From positions 6,448,001-6,512,000 of the forward strand of contig NW_027488370.1 of the NCBI RefSeq assembly GCF_051014445.1: a stretch of DNA of 64,000 nt. The letters run 5' to 3'. The notes beneath the pieces are model-generated. The model was not told where the DNA came from, made no database searches, and saw nothing but the letters and a program-made list of their open reading frames with translations. Below are positions 37,167 through 50,000 of this stretch, piece after piece. Origin of the DNA: Colletes latitarsis. Lineage: Eukaryota > Arthropoda > Insecta > Hymenoptera > Colletidae. Numbering within the stretch: position 1 is the first letter of the stretch; each line of letters starts with the position of its first letter. The translations under genes and the position numbers were made by a program.

Positions 37167-40110
37167 GGATAACGCATCTTAGGTCTGGGTTAGGTCTAAG
37201 ATTTGCCCTCATCAGGCTCACAGTTTAGCGTTTTTCACATACTTGTTGAGCAGATCCTGGGTTTTTTCTGGTTTGGATCACGAAGTAGTGTGGTACCACA
37301 CTGAAACAGTCCATTAAACCTGGTTTCGCTCAATATTATAGAGGATAACGCATGTAAGGTCTAGGTTAGCTCTGGGATTTGCTCTCATCAGGCTCATTCT
37401 TTCGCATATTTCTCATACTTGATGGCTAGATCCTGGGTTTTTTCTGGTTTGGATCACGTAGTAATGTGGTACCACACTGAAACAGTCGATTAAACCTGGT
37501 TTCGATCAATATTTTAGAGGATAACGCATGTTAGGTCTAGGTTAGGCCTGGGATTTTCCCTCATCAGACTCATACTTTCGCATTCTTCACATACTTGTTG
37601 AACGGATCCTGGGTTTTTTCTGGTTTGGATCACGTAGTATTGTGGGACCACACTGAAGCAGTCAAGTAAACCTGGTTTCCATCAATATTTTAGAGAATAA
37701 TTCATGTTAGGTCTAGGTTAGGTCTGGGATTTGCTCTCATCAGGCTCATTCTTTCGCATATTTCTCATACATGTTGAACAGATACTGGGTTTTTTCTGGT
37801 TTGGATCATGTAGTAATGTGGGACCACACTGAAACAGTCGACTAAACCTGGTTTCGATCAATATTTTAGGGGATAACGCATGTTAGGTCTAGGTTAGGCC
37901 TGGGATTTTCACTCATCAGACTTATACTTTCGCATATTTCTCATACTTCATGGCTAGATCCTGGGCTATTTCTGGATTGGATCACGTAGTAAAGTGGTAC
38001 CACACTGAAACATTCAATGAAACCTGGTCTGGATAAATATTTTAGAGGATAACGCTTCTTAGGTCTGGGTCAGGTCTAAGATTTGCCCTCGTCAGGCTCA
38101 CATTTTAGCGTTTTTCACATACTTCTAAAACAGATCCTGGGCTTTCTCTGGTTTGGATCACGAAGTTGTGTGGTACCACACTGAAACAGTCCATTAAACC
38201 TGGTTTCGCTCAATATTTTAGAGGATAACGCATGTTAGGTCTAGGTTAGGTCTGGGATTTGCTCTCATCAGGCTCATTCTTTCGCATATTTCTCATACTT
38301 GATGGCTAGATCCTGGGCTTTTTCTGGATTGCATCACGTAGTAATGAAGTACAACACTGAAGCAGTCAATTAAACCTGGTTTCGATCAATATTTTAGAGA
38401 ATAATTCATGTTAAGTCTAGGTTAGGTCTGGGATTTGCTCTCATCAGGCTCATTCTTTCGCATATTTCTCATACTTGATGGCTAGATCCTGGGCTTTTTC
38501 TGAATTGCATCACGTAGTAATGAAGTACAACACTGAAACAGTCAATTAAACCTGGTTTCCATCAATATTCTAGAGGACAACGCATGTTAGGTCTAGGTTA
38601 GGCCTGGGATTTGCCCTCATCAGAGTCATACTGTCGCAGTTTTAACATACTTGTTGAACGGATCCTGGGTTTTTTCTGGTTTGGTTCACGTAGTAATGTG
38701 GTACCACACTGAAACATTCAATTAAACCTTTTCTTGGTAAATATTTTAGAGGATGACGCATGTTAGGTTTGGGTTAGGTCTGAGGTTTGGCCCTCATCAG
38801 GCTTATACTTTCGCATATTTCTCATACTTCATGGCTAGATCCTGGGCTGTTTCTGGATTGTATCAGGTAGTAAAGTGGTACCACACTGAAACATTCAATG
38901 AAACCTGCTCTGGATAAATATTTTAGAGGATAACGCATCTTAGGTCTGGGTTAGGTCTAAGATTTGCCCTCATCAGGCTCACAGTTTAGCGTTTTTCACA
39001 TACTTCTTGAACAGATCCTGGGCTTTCTCTGGTTTGGATCACGAAGTAGTGTGGTACCACACTGAAACAGTCCATTAAACCTGGTTTCGCTCAATATTTT
39101 AGAGGATAACGCATGTTAGGTCTAGGTTAGGTCTGGGATTTGCTCTCATCAGGCTCATTCTTTCGCATATTTCTCATACTGGATGGCTAGATCCTGGGCT
39201 TTTTCTGGATTGCATCACGTAGTAATGTAGTACCACACTGAAACAGTCAATGAAACCTGGTTTCCAACAATATTTTAGAGGACAACGCAAGTTAGGTCTA
39301 GGTAAGGCCTCAGATTTTCACTGATCAGACTCATACTTTCGCATTCTTCACATACTTGTTGAACGGATCCTGGGTTTTTTCTGGTTTGGATCACGTAGTA
39401 TTGTGGTACCACACAGAAACATTCAATTAAACCTGGTCTTGATAAATATTTTAGAGGATAACGCATGTTAGGTTTGGGTTAGGTCTAGGATTTGCCCTCA
39501 TCAGGCTCATACTTTCGCATTCTTCACATACTTGTTGAACGGATCCTGGGTTTTTTCTGGTTTAGATCACGTAGTAATGTGGTACCACACTGAAACAGTC
39601 AAATAAACTTGGTTTTGATCAATATTTTAGAGAATAATTCACGTTAGGTCTAGGTTAGGTCTGGGATTTGCTCCCATCAGGCTCATTCTTTCGCATATTT
39701 CTCATACTTGATGGCTAGATCCTGGGCTATTTCTGGATTGGATCACGTAGTAATGTGGTACCACACTGAAACAGTCAAATAAACCTGGTTTCGATTAATA
39801 TTTTAGAGAATAATTCATGTTAGGTCTAGGTTAGGTCTGGGATTTGCTCCGATCAGGCTCATTCTTTCGCATATTTCTCATACTTGATGGCTAGATCCTG
39901 GGCTTTTTCTGGATTGCATCACGTAGTAATGGAGTACAACACTGAAACAGTCAATTAAACCTGGTTTCCATCGATATTCTAGAGGACAACGCATGTTAGG
40001 TCTAGGTTAGGCCTGGGATTTGCCCTCATCAGGGTCTTACTGTCGCAGTTTTAACATACTTGTTGAACGGATCCTGGGTTTTTTCTGGTTTTGGTTCACG
40101 TAGTAATGTG

Positions 40111-41400
40111 TTACCACACTGAAACAGTCAAGTAAACCTGGTTTCGATCAATATTTTAGAGGATAACGCATGTTAGGTCTAGGTTAGGCCTGGGATTTTC
40201 ACTCATTAGACTCATACTTTCGCATTCTTCACATACTTGTTGAACGGATCCTGGGTTTTTTCTGGTTTGGATCACGTACTAATGTGGGACCACACTGAAG
40301 CATTCAATGAAACCTGGTCTGGATAAATATTTTAGAGGATAACGCATCTTAGGTCTGGGTTAGGTCTAAGATTTGCCCTCATCAGGCTCACAGTTTAGCG
40401 TTTTTCACATACTTGTTGAACAGATCCTGGGTTTTTTCTGGTTTGGATCACGAAGTAGTGTGGTACCACACTGAAACAGTCCATTAAACATGGTTTCGCT
40501 CAATATTTTAGAGGATAACGCATGTTAGGTCTAGGTTAGGTCTGGGATTTGCTCTCGTCAGGCTCATTCTTTCGCATATTTCTCATACTTGATGGCTAGA
40601 TCCTGGGCTTTTTCTGGATTGCATCACGTAGTAATGTAGTACCACACTGAAACTGTCAATGAAACCTGGTTTCCATCAATATTTTAGAGGACAACGCAAG
40701 TTAGGTCTAGGTAAGGCCTGAGATTTTCACTGATCAGACTCATACTTTCGCATTCTTCACATACTTGTTGAACGGATCCTGGGTTTTTTTCTGGTTTTGA
40801 TCACGTAGTCATGAGGTACCACAATGAAACATTCAATTAAACCTGGTCTTGATAAAAATTTTACAGAATAACGCATGTTAGGTCTGGGTTAGGTCTAGGA
40901 TTTGCCCTCATCATGCTCTTACTTTCGCATATTTCTCATACTTCATGGCTAGATCCTGGGCTATTTCTGGATTGGATCACGTAGTAATGTGGTACCACAC
41001 TGAAACAGTCTATTAAACCTGGTTTTGATCAATATTTTAGAGAATAATTCATGTTAGGTCTAGGTTAGGTCAGGGATTTGCTCTCATCAGGCTCATTCTT
41101 TCGCATATTTCTCATACTTGATGGCTAGATCCTGGGCTTTTTCTGGATTGCATCACGTAGTAATGAAGTACAACACTGAAACAGTCAACTAAACCTGGTT
41201 TCGATCAATATTTTAGAGAATAATTCATGTTAGGTCTAGGTTAGGTCTGGGATTTGCTCTCATCAGGCTCATTCTTTCGCATATTTCTCATACTTGATGG
41301 CTAGATCCTGGGTTTTTTCTGGTTTGGATCACGTAGTAATGTGGTACCACACTGAAACAGTCGATTAAACCTGGTTTCGATCAATATTATAGAGGATAAC
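40111..41400 (+). repeat. Satellite linker between segment B and the 32-mer tandem
   Basis: About seven monomers of mixed J and D type. The left part resembles 37000-37320 (CACTGAAGCATTCAATG, CGAAGTAGTGTGG), and the middle resembles the DNA around 33240-33480. One stretch reads GATAAAAATTTTACAGAATA, a diverged form of GATAAATATTTTAGAGGATA. No non-satellite DNA is present. Confidence 0.7.
41042..41217 (+). repeat. Representative D-type satellite monomer (176 bp)
   Basis: This is an example of the second main family. It begins GAATAATTCATG in place of GGATAACGCATG, has GGATTTGCTCTCATCAGG, CTCATTCTTTCGCATATTTC, TTGATGGCTAGATCCTGGGC (no BamHI site), TTTTTCTGGATTGCATCACG and GAAGTACAACACTG in place of the KpnI palindrome. 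The next GAATAATTCATG is 176 bases on. These diagnostic differences travel together in most monomers, so J and D are real subfamilies and not random noise, although hybrids are frequent. Confidence 0.87.
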
Positions 41401-44400
41401 GCAAGTTAAGTCTGGGATAGGTCTGGGATTTGACCTCATCAGACTCATACTTTCGCACACTTCACATACTCCTTGAACAGATCCTGGGTTATTTTCTGGT
41501 TTGGATCACATAGTAATGTGGTACCACACTGAAACAGTCGATTAAACCAGGTTTCGATCTATATTTTAGAGGATAACGCATGTTAGGTCTAGGTTAGGCC
41601 TGGGATTTTCACCCATCAGACTCATACTTTCGCATTCTTCACATACTTGTTGAACGGATCCTGGGTTTTGTCTGGTTTGGATCACGTAGTAATGTGGGAC
41701 CACACTGAAACAGTCAAGTAAACCTGTTCTCGATCAATATTTTAGAGAATAATTCATGTTAGGTCTAGGTTAGGTCTGGGGTTTGCTCTCATCAGGCTCA
41801 TTCTTTCGCGTATTTCTCATACTTGATGGCTAGATCCTGGGCTTTTTCTGGATTGCATCACGTAGTAATGAAGTACAACACTGAAACAGTCAACTAAACC
41901 TGGTTTCGATCAATATCTTAGAGGACAACGCAAGTTAGGTCTGGGATAGGTCTGGGATTTGCCCTCATCAGGCTCATACTTTCGCATATTTCTCATACTT
42001 CATGGCTAGATCCTGGGCTATTTCTGGATTGGATCACGTAGTAATGTGGTACCACACTGAAACAGTCAATTAAACCTGGTTTTGATCAATATTTTAGAGA
42101 ATAATTCATGTTAGGTCTAGGTTAGGTCTGGGATTTGCTCTCATCAGGCTCATTCTTTCGCATATTTCTCATACTTGATGGCTAGATCCTGGGCTTTTTC
42201 TGGATTGCATCACGTAGTGAAGTGGTACCACACTGAAACAGTCAATGAAACCTGGTTTCCATCACTATTTTAGAGGACAACGCATGTTAGGTCTAGGTTA
42301 GGCCTGGGATTTGCCCTCATCAGGGTCATACTGTCGCAGTTTTAGCATACTTGTTGAACGGATCCTGGGTTTTTTCTGGTTTGGCTCACGTAGTAATGTG
42401 GTACCACACTGAAACATTCAATTAAACCTGGTCTTGATAAATATTTTACAGGATAACGCATGTTAGGTTTGGGTTGGGTCTAGGATTTGCCCTCATCAGG
42501 CTCATACTTTCGCATATTTCTCATACTTCATGGCTAGATCCTGGGCTATTTCTGGATTGGATCACGTAGTAATGTGGTACTACACTGAAACAGTCAATTA
42601 AACCTGGTTTTGATCAATATTTTAGAGAATAATTCATGTTAGGTCTAGGTTAGGTCTGGGATTTGCTCCCATCAGGCTCATTCTTTCGCATATTTCTCAT
42701 ACTTGATGGCTAGATCCTGGGCTGCTTTTGGATTGTATCAGGTAGTAAAGTGGTACCGCACTGAAACATTCAATGAAACCTGGTCTGGATAAATATTTTA
42801 GAGGATAACGCATCTTAGGTCTGGGTTAGGTCTAAGATTTGCCCCCATCAGGCTCACAGTTTAGCGTTTTTCACATACTTCTTGAACAGATCCTGGGCTT
42901 TCTCTGGTTTGGATCACGAAGTAGTGTGGTACCACACTGAAACAGTCCAATAAACCTGGTCTGGATAAATATTTTAGAGGATAACGCATCTTAGGTCTGG
43001 GTTAGGTCTAAGATTTGCCCTCATCAGGCTCAAAGTTTAGCGTTTTTCACATACTTGTTGAACAGATCCTGGGTTTTTTCTGGTTTGGATCACGAAGTAG
43101 TGTGGTACCACACTGAAACAGTCCATTAAACCTGGTTTCGCTCAATATTTTAGAGGATAACGCATGTTAGGTCTAGGATAGGTCTGGGACTTGCTCTCAT
43201 CAGGCTCATTCTTTCGGATATTTCTCATACTTGATGGCTAGATCCTGGGCTTTTTCTGGATTGCATCACGTAGTAATATAGTACCACAATGAAGCAGTCA
43301 ATGAAACCTGGTTTCCATCAATATTTTAGAGGACAACGCATGTTAGGTCTAGGTTAGGCCTGGGATTTTCACCCATCAGACTCATACTTTCGCATTCTTC
43401 ACATACTTGTTGAACGGATCCTGGGTTTTGTCTGGTTTGGATCACGTAGTAATGTGGGACCACACTGAAACAGTCAAGTAAACCTGTTCTCGATCAATAT
43501 TTTAGAGAATAATTCATGTTAGGTCTAGGTTAGGTCTGGGGTTTGCTCTCATCAGGCTCATTCTTTCGCGTATTTCTCATACTTGATGGCTAGATCCTGG
43601 GCTTTTTCTGGATTGCATCACGTAGTGATGAAGTACAACACTGAAACAGTCAACTAAACCTGGTTTCGATCAATATCTTAGAGGACAACGCAAGTTAGGT
43701 CTGGGATAGGTCTGGGATTTGCCCTCATCAGGCTCATACTTTCGCATATTTCTCATACTTCATGGCTAGATCCTGGGCTATTTCTGGATTTGATCACGTA
43801 GTAATGTGGTACCACACTGATACAGTCAATTAAACCTGGTTTTGATCAATATTTTAGAGAATAATTCATGTTAGGTCTAGGTTAGGTCAGGGATTTGCTC
43901 CCATCAGGCTCATTCTTTCGCATATTTCTCATACTTGATGGCTAGATCCTGGGCTTTTTCTGGTTTGGATCACGTAGTAATGTGGGACCACACTGAAACA
44001 GTCAAGTAAACCTGTTCTCGATCAATATTTTAGAGAATAATTCATGTTAGGTCTAGGTTAGGTCTGGGATTTGCCTCATCAGGCTCATTCTTTCGCATAT
44101 TTCTCAATCTTGATGGCTAGATCCTGGGCTTTTTCTGGATTGCATCACGTAGTAATGTGGTACTACACTGAAACATTCAATTAAACCTGTTTTCGATTAA
44201 TATTTTAGAGAATAATTCATGTTAGGTCTAGGATAGGTCTGGGATTTGCTCTCATCAGGCTGATTCTTTCGCATATTTCTCATACATGTTGAACAGATCC
44301 TAGGTTTTTTCGGGTTTGGATCACATAGTAATGAAGTACAACACTGAAACAGTCAATTAAACATGGTTTCCATCAATATCTTAGAGGACAACGCAAGTTA

Positions 44401-47032
44401 GGTCTGGGATAGGTCTAGGATTTGCCCTCATCAGGCTCTTACTTTCGCATATTTCTCATACTTCATGGCTAGATCCTGGGTTATTTCTGGATTGGATCAC
44501 GTAGTAAAGTGGTAACACACTGAAACATTCAATGGAACCTGGTCTGGATAAATATTTTAGAGGATAACGCATCTTAGGTCTGGGTTAGGTCTAAGATTTG
44601 CCCTCATCAGGCTCACAATTTAGCGTTTTTCATATACTTCTTGAACAGATCCTGGGCTTTCTCTGGTTTGGATCACGAAGTAGTGTGGTACCTCACTGAA
44701 ACAGTCCATTAAACCTGGTTTCGCTCAATATTTTAGAGGATAACGCATGTTAGGTCTAGGTTAGGTCTGGGATTTGCTCTCATCAGGCTCATTCTTTCGC
44801 ATATTTCTCATACTTGATGGCTAGATCCTGGGCTTTTTCTGGATTGCATCACGTAGTAATGTAGTACCACACTGAACCAGTCAATGAAACCTGGTTTCCA
44901 TCAATATTTTAGAGGACAACGCAAGTTAGGTCTAGGTGAGGCCTGAGATTTTCACTGATCAGACTCATACTTTCGCATTCTTCACATACTTGTTGAACGG
45001 ATCCTGGGTTTTTTCTGGTTTTGATCACGTAGTAGTGTGGTACCATACTGAAACATTCAATTAAACCTGGTCTTGATAAATATTTTAGAGAATAACGCAT
45101 GTTAGGTCTGGGTTAGGTCCAGGATTTGTCCTCATCAGGCTCATACTTTCGCATATTTCTCATACTTCATGGCTAGATCCTGGGCTATTTCTGGATTGGA
45201 TCACGTAGTAATGTGGTACTACACTGGAACAGTCAATTAAACCTGGTTTTGATCAATATTTTAGAGAATAATTCATGTTAGGTCTAGGTTAGGTCAGGGA
45301 TTTGCCCCCATCAGGCTCATTGTTTCGCATATTTCTCATACTTGATGGCTAGATCCTGGGCTTTTTCTGGATTGCATCACGTAGTAATGAAGTACAACAC
45401 TGAAACAGTCAATTAAACCTGGTTTCCATCAATATTTTAGAGGACAACGCATGTTAGGTCTAGGTTAGGCCTGGGATTTGCTCTCATCAGGCCCATTCTT
45501 TCGCATGTTTCTCATACATGTTGAACAGATCCTGGGTTTTTTCTGGTTTGGATCACGAAGTAGTGTGGTACCACACTGAAACAGTCCATTAAACCTGGTT
45601 TCGCTCAATATTACAGAGGATAACGCATGTAAGGTCTAGGTTAGGTCTGGGATTTGCTCTCATCAAGCTCATTCTTTCGCATATTTCTCATACTTGATGG
45701 CTAGATCCTGGGTTTTTTCTGGATTGGATCACGTAGTAATGTGGTACCACACTGAAACAGTCGATTAAACCTGGTTTTGATCAATATTTTAGAGGATAAC
45801 GCAAGTTAAGTCTGGGATTGGTCTGGGATTTGACCTGATCAGACTCATACTTTCGCACACTTCACATACTCGCTGAACAGATCCTGGGTTATTTTCTGGT
45901 TTGGATCACATAGTAATGTGGTACCACACTGAAACAGTCGATTAAACCAGGTTTCGATCAATATTTTTGAGGATAACGCATGTTAGGTCTAGGTTAGGCC
46001 TGGGATTTTCACTCATCAGACTCATACTTTCGCATTCTTCACATACTTGTTGAACGGATCCTGGGTTTTTTCTGGTTTGGATCACGTAGTAATGTGGGAC
46101 CAAACTGAAACAGTCAATTCAACCTGGTTTCGATCAATATTTTAGAGAATAATTCATGTTAGGTCTAGGTTAGGTCTGGGATTTGCTCTCATCAGGCACA
46201 TTCTTTCGCATATTTCTCAAACTTGATGGCTAGATCCTGGGCTTTATCTGGATTGCATCACGTAGTAATGTGGTACCACACTGAAACTTTCAATTAAACC
46301 AGGTCTTGATAAATATTTTAGAGGCTAACGCATGTTAGGTCTGGGTTAGGTCTAGGATTTGCCCTCATCAGGCTCATTCTTTCGCATATTTCTCATACTT
46401 GATGGCTAGATCCTGGGTTTTTTCTGGTTTGGATCACGTAGTAATGTGGTACCACACTGAAACAGTCGATTAAACCTGGTTTCGATCAATATTATAGAGG
46501 ATAACGCAAGTTAAGTCTGGGAATGGTCTGGGATTTGACCTCATCAGGGTCATACTGTCGCAGTTTTAGCATACTTGTTGAACGGATCCTGGGTTTTTTC
46601 TGGTTTAGATCACGTAGTAATGTGGTACCACACTGAAACAGTCGATTAAACCAGGTTTCGATCAATATTTTTGAGGATAACGCATGTTAGGTCTAGGTTA
46701 GGCCTGGGATTTGACCTCATCAGACACATACTTACGCATTCTTCACATACTTGTTGAACGGATCCTGGGTATTTTCTGGTTTGGATCACGTAGTAATGTG
46801 GTACCACACTGAAACAGGCGATTAAACCTGGTTTCGGTCAATATTTTTGAGGATAACTCATGTTAGGTCTAGGTTAGGCCCGGGGTTTTCCCTCATCAGG
46901 CTCATTCTTTCGCATATTTCTCATACATGTTGACAGATCCTGGGTTTTTTCGGGTTTGGATCACGTAGTAATGAAGTACAACACAGAAACAGTCAATTAA
47001 ACCTGGTTTCGATCAATATTTTAGAGGATAAC
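41401..47032 (+). repeat. 32-monomer higher-order repeat, unit 1 (5632 bp)
   Basis: Any landmark in this stretch reappears 5632 bases on, exactly 32 x 176. Examples are TTCACATACTCCTTGAAC at 41461, 47093 and 52725, and the GAACCAGTCAATG monomer near 44875, 50507 and 56139. Unit edges are set where homology to the left stops: 41341-41400 does not match 46973-47032. Private changes noted by eye are TTTGGCTCACG near 42380 and TTTTACAGGATAACG near 42450. An internal duplication with a 10-monomer spacing (41580-42145 and 43340-43905, marked by GGGTTTTGTCTGG) lies within each unit. Confidence 0.92.
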
Positions 47033-50000
47033 GCAAGTTAGGTCTGGGATAGGTCTGGGATTTGACCTCATCAGACTCATACTTTCGCACACTTCACATA
47101 CTCCTTGAACAGATCCTGGGTTATTTTCTGGTTTGGATCACATAGTAATGTGGTACCACACTGAAACAGTCGATTAAACCAGGTTTCGATCTATATTTTA
47201 GAGGATAACGCATGTTAGGTCTAGGTTAGGCCTGGGATTTTCACCCATCAGACTCATACTTTCGCATTCTTCACATACTTGTTGAACGGATCCTGGGTTT
47301 TGTCTGGTTTGGATCACGTAGTAATGTGGGACCACACTGAAACAGTCAAGTAAACCTGTTCTCGATCAATATTTTAGAGAATAATTCATGTTAGGTCTAG
47401 GTTAGGTCTGGGGTTTGCTCTCATCAGGCTCATTCTTTCGCGTATTTCTCATACTTGATGGCTAGATCCTGGGCTTTTTCTGGATTGCATCACGTAGTAA
47501 TGAAGTACAACACTGAAACAGTCAACTAAACCTGGTTTCGATCAATATCTTAGAGGACAACGCAAGTTAGGTCTGGGATAGGTCTGGGATTTGCCCTCAT
47601 CAGGCTCATACTTTCGCATATTTCTCATACTTCATGGCTAGATCCTGGGCTATTTCTGGATTGGATCACGTAGTAATGTGGTACCACACTGAAACAGTCA
47701 ATTAAACCTGGTTTTGATCAATATTTTAGAGAATAATTCATGTTAGGTCTAGGTTAGGTCTGGGATTTGCTCTCATCAGGCTCATTCTTTCGCATATTTC
47801 TCATACTTGATGGCTAGATCCTGGGCTTTTTCTGGATTGCATCACGTAGTGAAGTGGTACCACACTGAAACAGTCAATGAAACCTGGTTTCCATCACTAT
47901 TTTAGAGGACAACGCATGTTAGGTCTAGGTTAGGCCTGGGATTTGCCCTCATCAGGGTCATACTGTCGCAGTTTTAGCATACTTGTTGAACGGATCCTGG
48001 GTTTTTTCTGGTTTGGTTCACGTAGTAATGTGGTACCACACTGAAACATTCAATTAAACCTGGTCTTGATAAATATTTTAGAGGATAACGCATGTTAGGT
48101 TTGGGTTGGGTCTAGGATTTGCCCTCATCAGGCTCATACTTTCGCATATTTCTCATACTTCATGGCTAGATCCTGGGCTATTTCTGGATTGGATCACGTA
48201 GTAATGTGGTACTACACTGAAACAGTCAATTAAACCTGGTTTTGATCAATATTTTAGAGAATAATTCATGTTAGGTCTAGGTTAGGTCTGGGATTTGCTC
48301 CCATCAGGCTCATTCTTTCGCATATTTCTCATACTTGATGGCTAGATCCTGGGCTGCTTTTGGATTGTATCAGGTAGTAAAGTGGTACCGCACTGAAACA
48401 TTCAATGAAACCTGGTCTGGATAAATATTTTAGAGGATAACGCATCTTAGGTCTGGGTTAGGTCTAAGATTTGCCCCCATCAGGCTCACAGTTTAGCGTT
48501 TTTCACATACTTCTTGAACAGATCCTGGGCTTTCTCTGGTTTGGATCACGAAGTAGTGTGGTACCACACTGAAACAGTCCAATAAACCTGGTCTGGATAA
48601 ATATTTTAGAGGATAACGCATCTTAGGTCTGGGTTAGGTCTAAGATTTGCCCTCATCAGGCTCAAAGTTTAGCGTTTTTCACATACTTGTTGAACAGATC
48701 CTGGGTTTTTTCTGGTTTGGATCACGAAGTAGTGTGGTACCACACTGAAACAGTCCATTAAACCTGGTTTCGCTCAATATTTTAGAGGATAACGCATGTT
48801 AGGTCTAGGATAGGTCTGGGACTTGCTCTCATCAGGCTCATTCTTTCGGATATTTCTCATACTTGATGGCTAGATCCTGGGCTTTTTCTGGATTGCATCA
48901 CGTAGTAATATAGTACCACAATGAAGCAGTCAATGAAACCTGGTTTCCATCAATATTTTAGAGGACAACGCATGTTAGGTCTAGGTTAGGCCTGGGATTT
49001 TCACCCATCAGACTCATACTTTCGCATTCTTCACATACTTGTTGAACGGATCCTGGGTTTTGTCTGGTTTGGATCACGTAGTAATGTGGGACCACACTGA
49101 AACAGTCAAGTAAACCTGTTCTCGATCAATATTTTAGAGAATAATTCATGTTAGGTCTAGGTTAGGTCTGGGGTTTGCTCTCATCAGGCTCATTCTTTCG
49201 CGTATTTCTCATACTTGATGGCTAGATCCTGGGCTTTTTCTGGATTGCATCACGTAGTGATGAAGTACAACACTGAAACAGTCAACTAAACCTGGTTTCG
49301 ATCAATATCTTAGAGGACAACGCAAGTTAGGTCTGGGATAGGTCTGGGATTTGCCCTCATCAGGCTCATACTTTCGCATATTTCTCATACTTCATGGCTA
49401 GATCCTGGGCTATTTCTGGATTTGATCACGTAGTAATGTGGTACCACACTGATACAGTCAATTAAACCTGGTTTTGATCAATATTTTAGAGAATAATTCA
49501 TGTTAGGTCTAGGTTAGGTCAGGGATTTGCTCCCATCAGGCTCATTCTTTCGCATATTTCTCATACTTGATGGCTAGATCCTGGGCTTTTTCTGGTTTGG
49601 ATCACGTAGTAATGTGGGACCACACTGAAACAGTCAAGTAAACCTGTTCTCGATCAATATTTTAGAGAATAATTCATGTTAGGTCTAGGTTAGGTCTGGG
49701 ATTTGCCTCATCAGGCTCATTCTTTCGCATATTTCTCAATCTTGATGGCTAGATCCTGGGCTTTTTCTGGATTGCATCACGTAGTAATGTGGTACTACAC
49801 TGAAACATTCAATTAAACCTGTTTTCGATTAATATTTTAGAGAATAATTCATGTTAGGTCTAGGATAGGTCTGGGATTTGCTCTCATCAGGCTGATTCTT
49901 TCGCATATTTCTCATACATGTTGAACAGATCCTAGGTTTTTTCGGGTTTGGATCACATAGTAATGAAGTACAACACTGAAACAGTCAATTAAACATGGTT

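Larger units (their letters stand above)
34756..40110 (+). repeat. Segment B, copy 1
   Basis: This follows segment A directly and recurs after the last segment A at 57641 onward. The offset is 22885 bp up to about 36445. It then becomes 23765 bp (880 more, five monomers) for 36596-39180, and 20244 bp for 39275-40110. So B has internal duplications and monomer losses relative to its partner. One precise loss is the monomer with CTCATACTGGATGGC, present at 39180 and 59425 but missing near 36455. Shared oddities include CCTTTTCTTG, GGTCTGAGGTTTGGCCC and GTATCAGGTAGTAAAG. Confidence 0.8.
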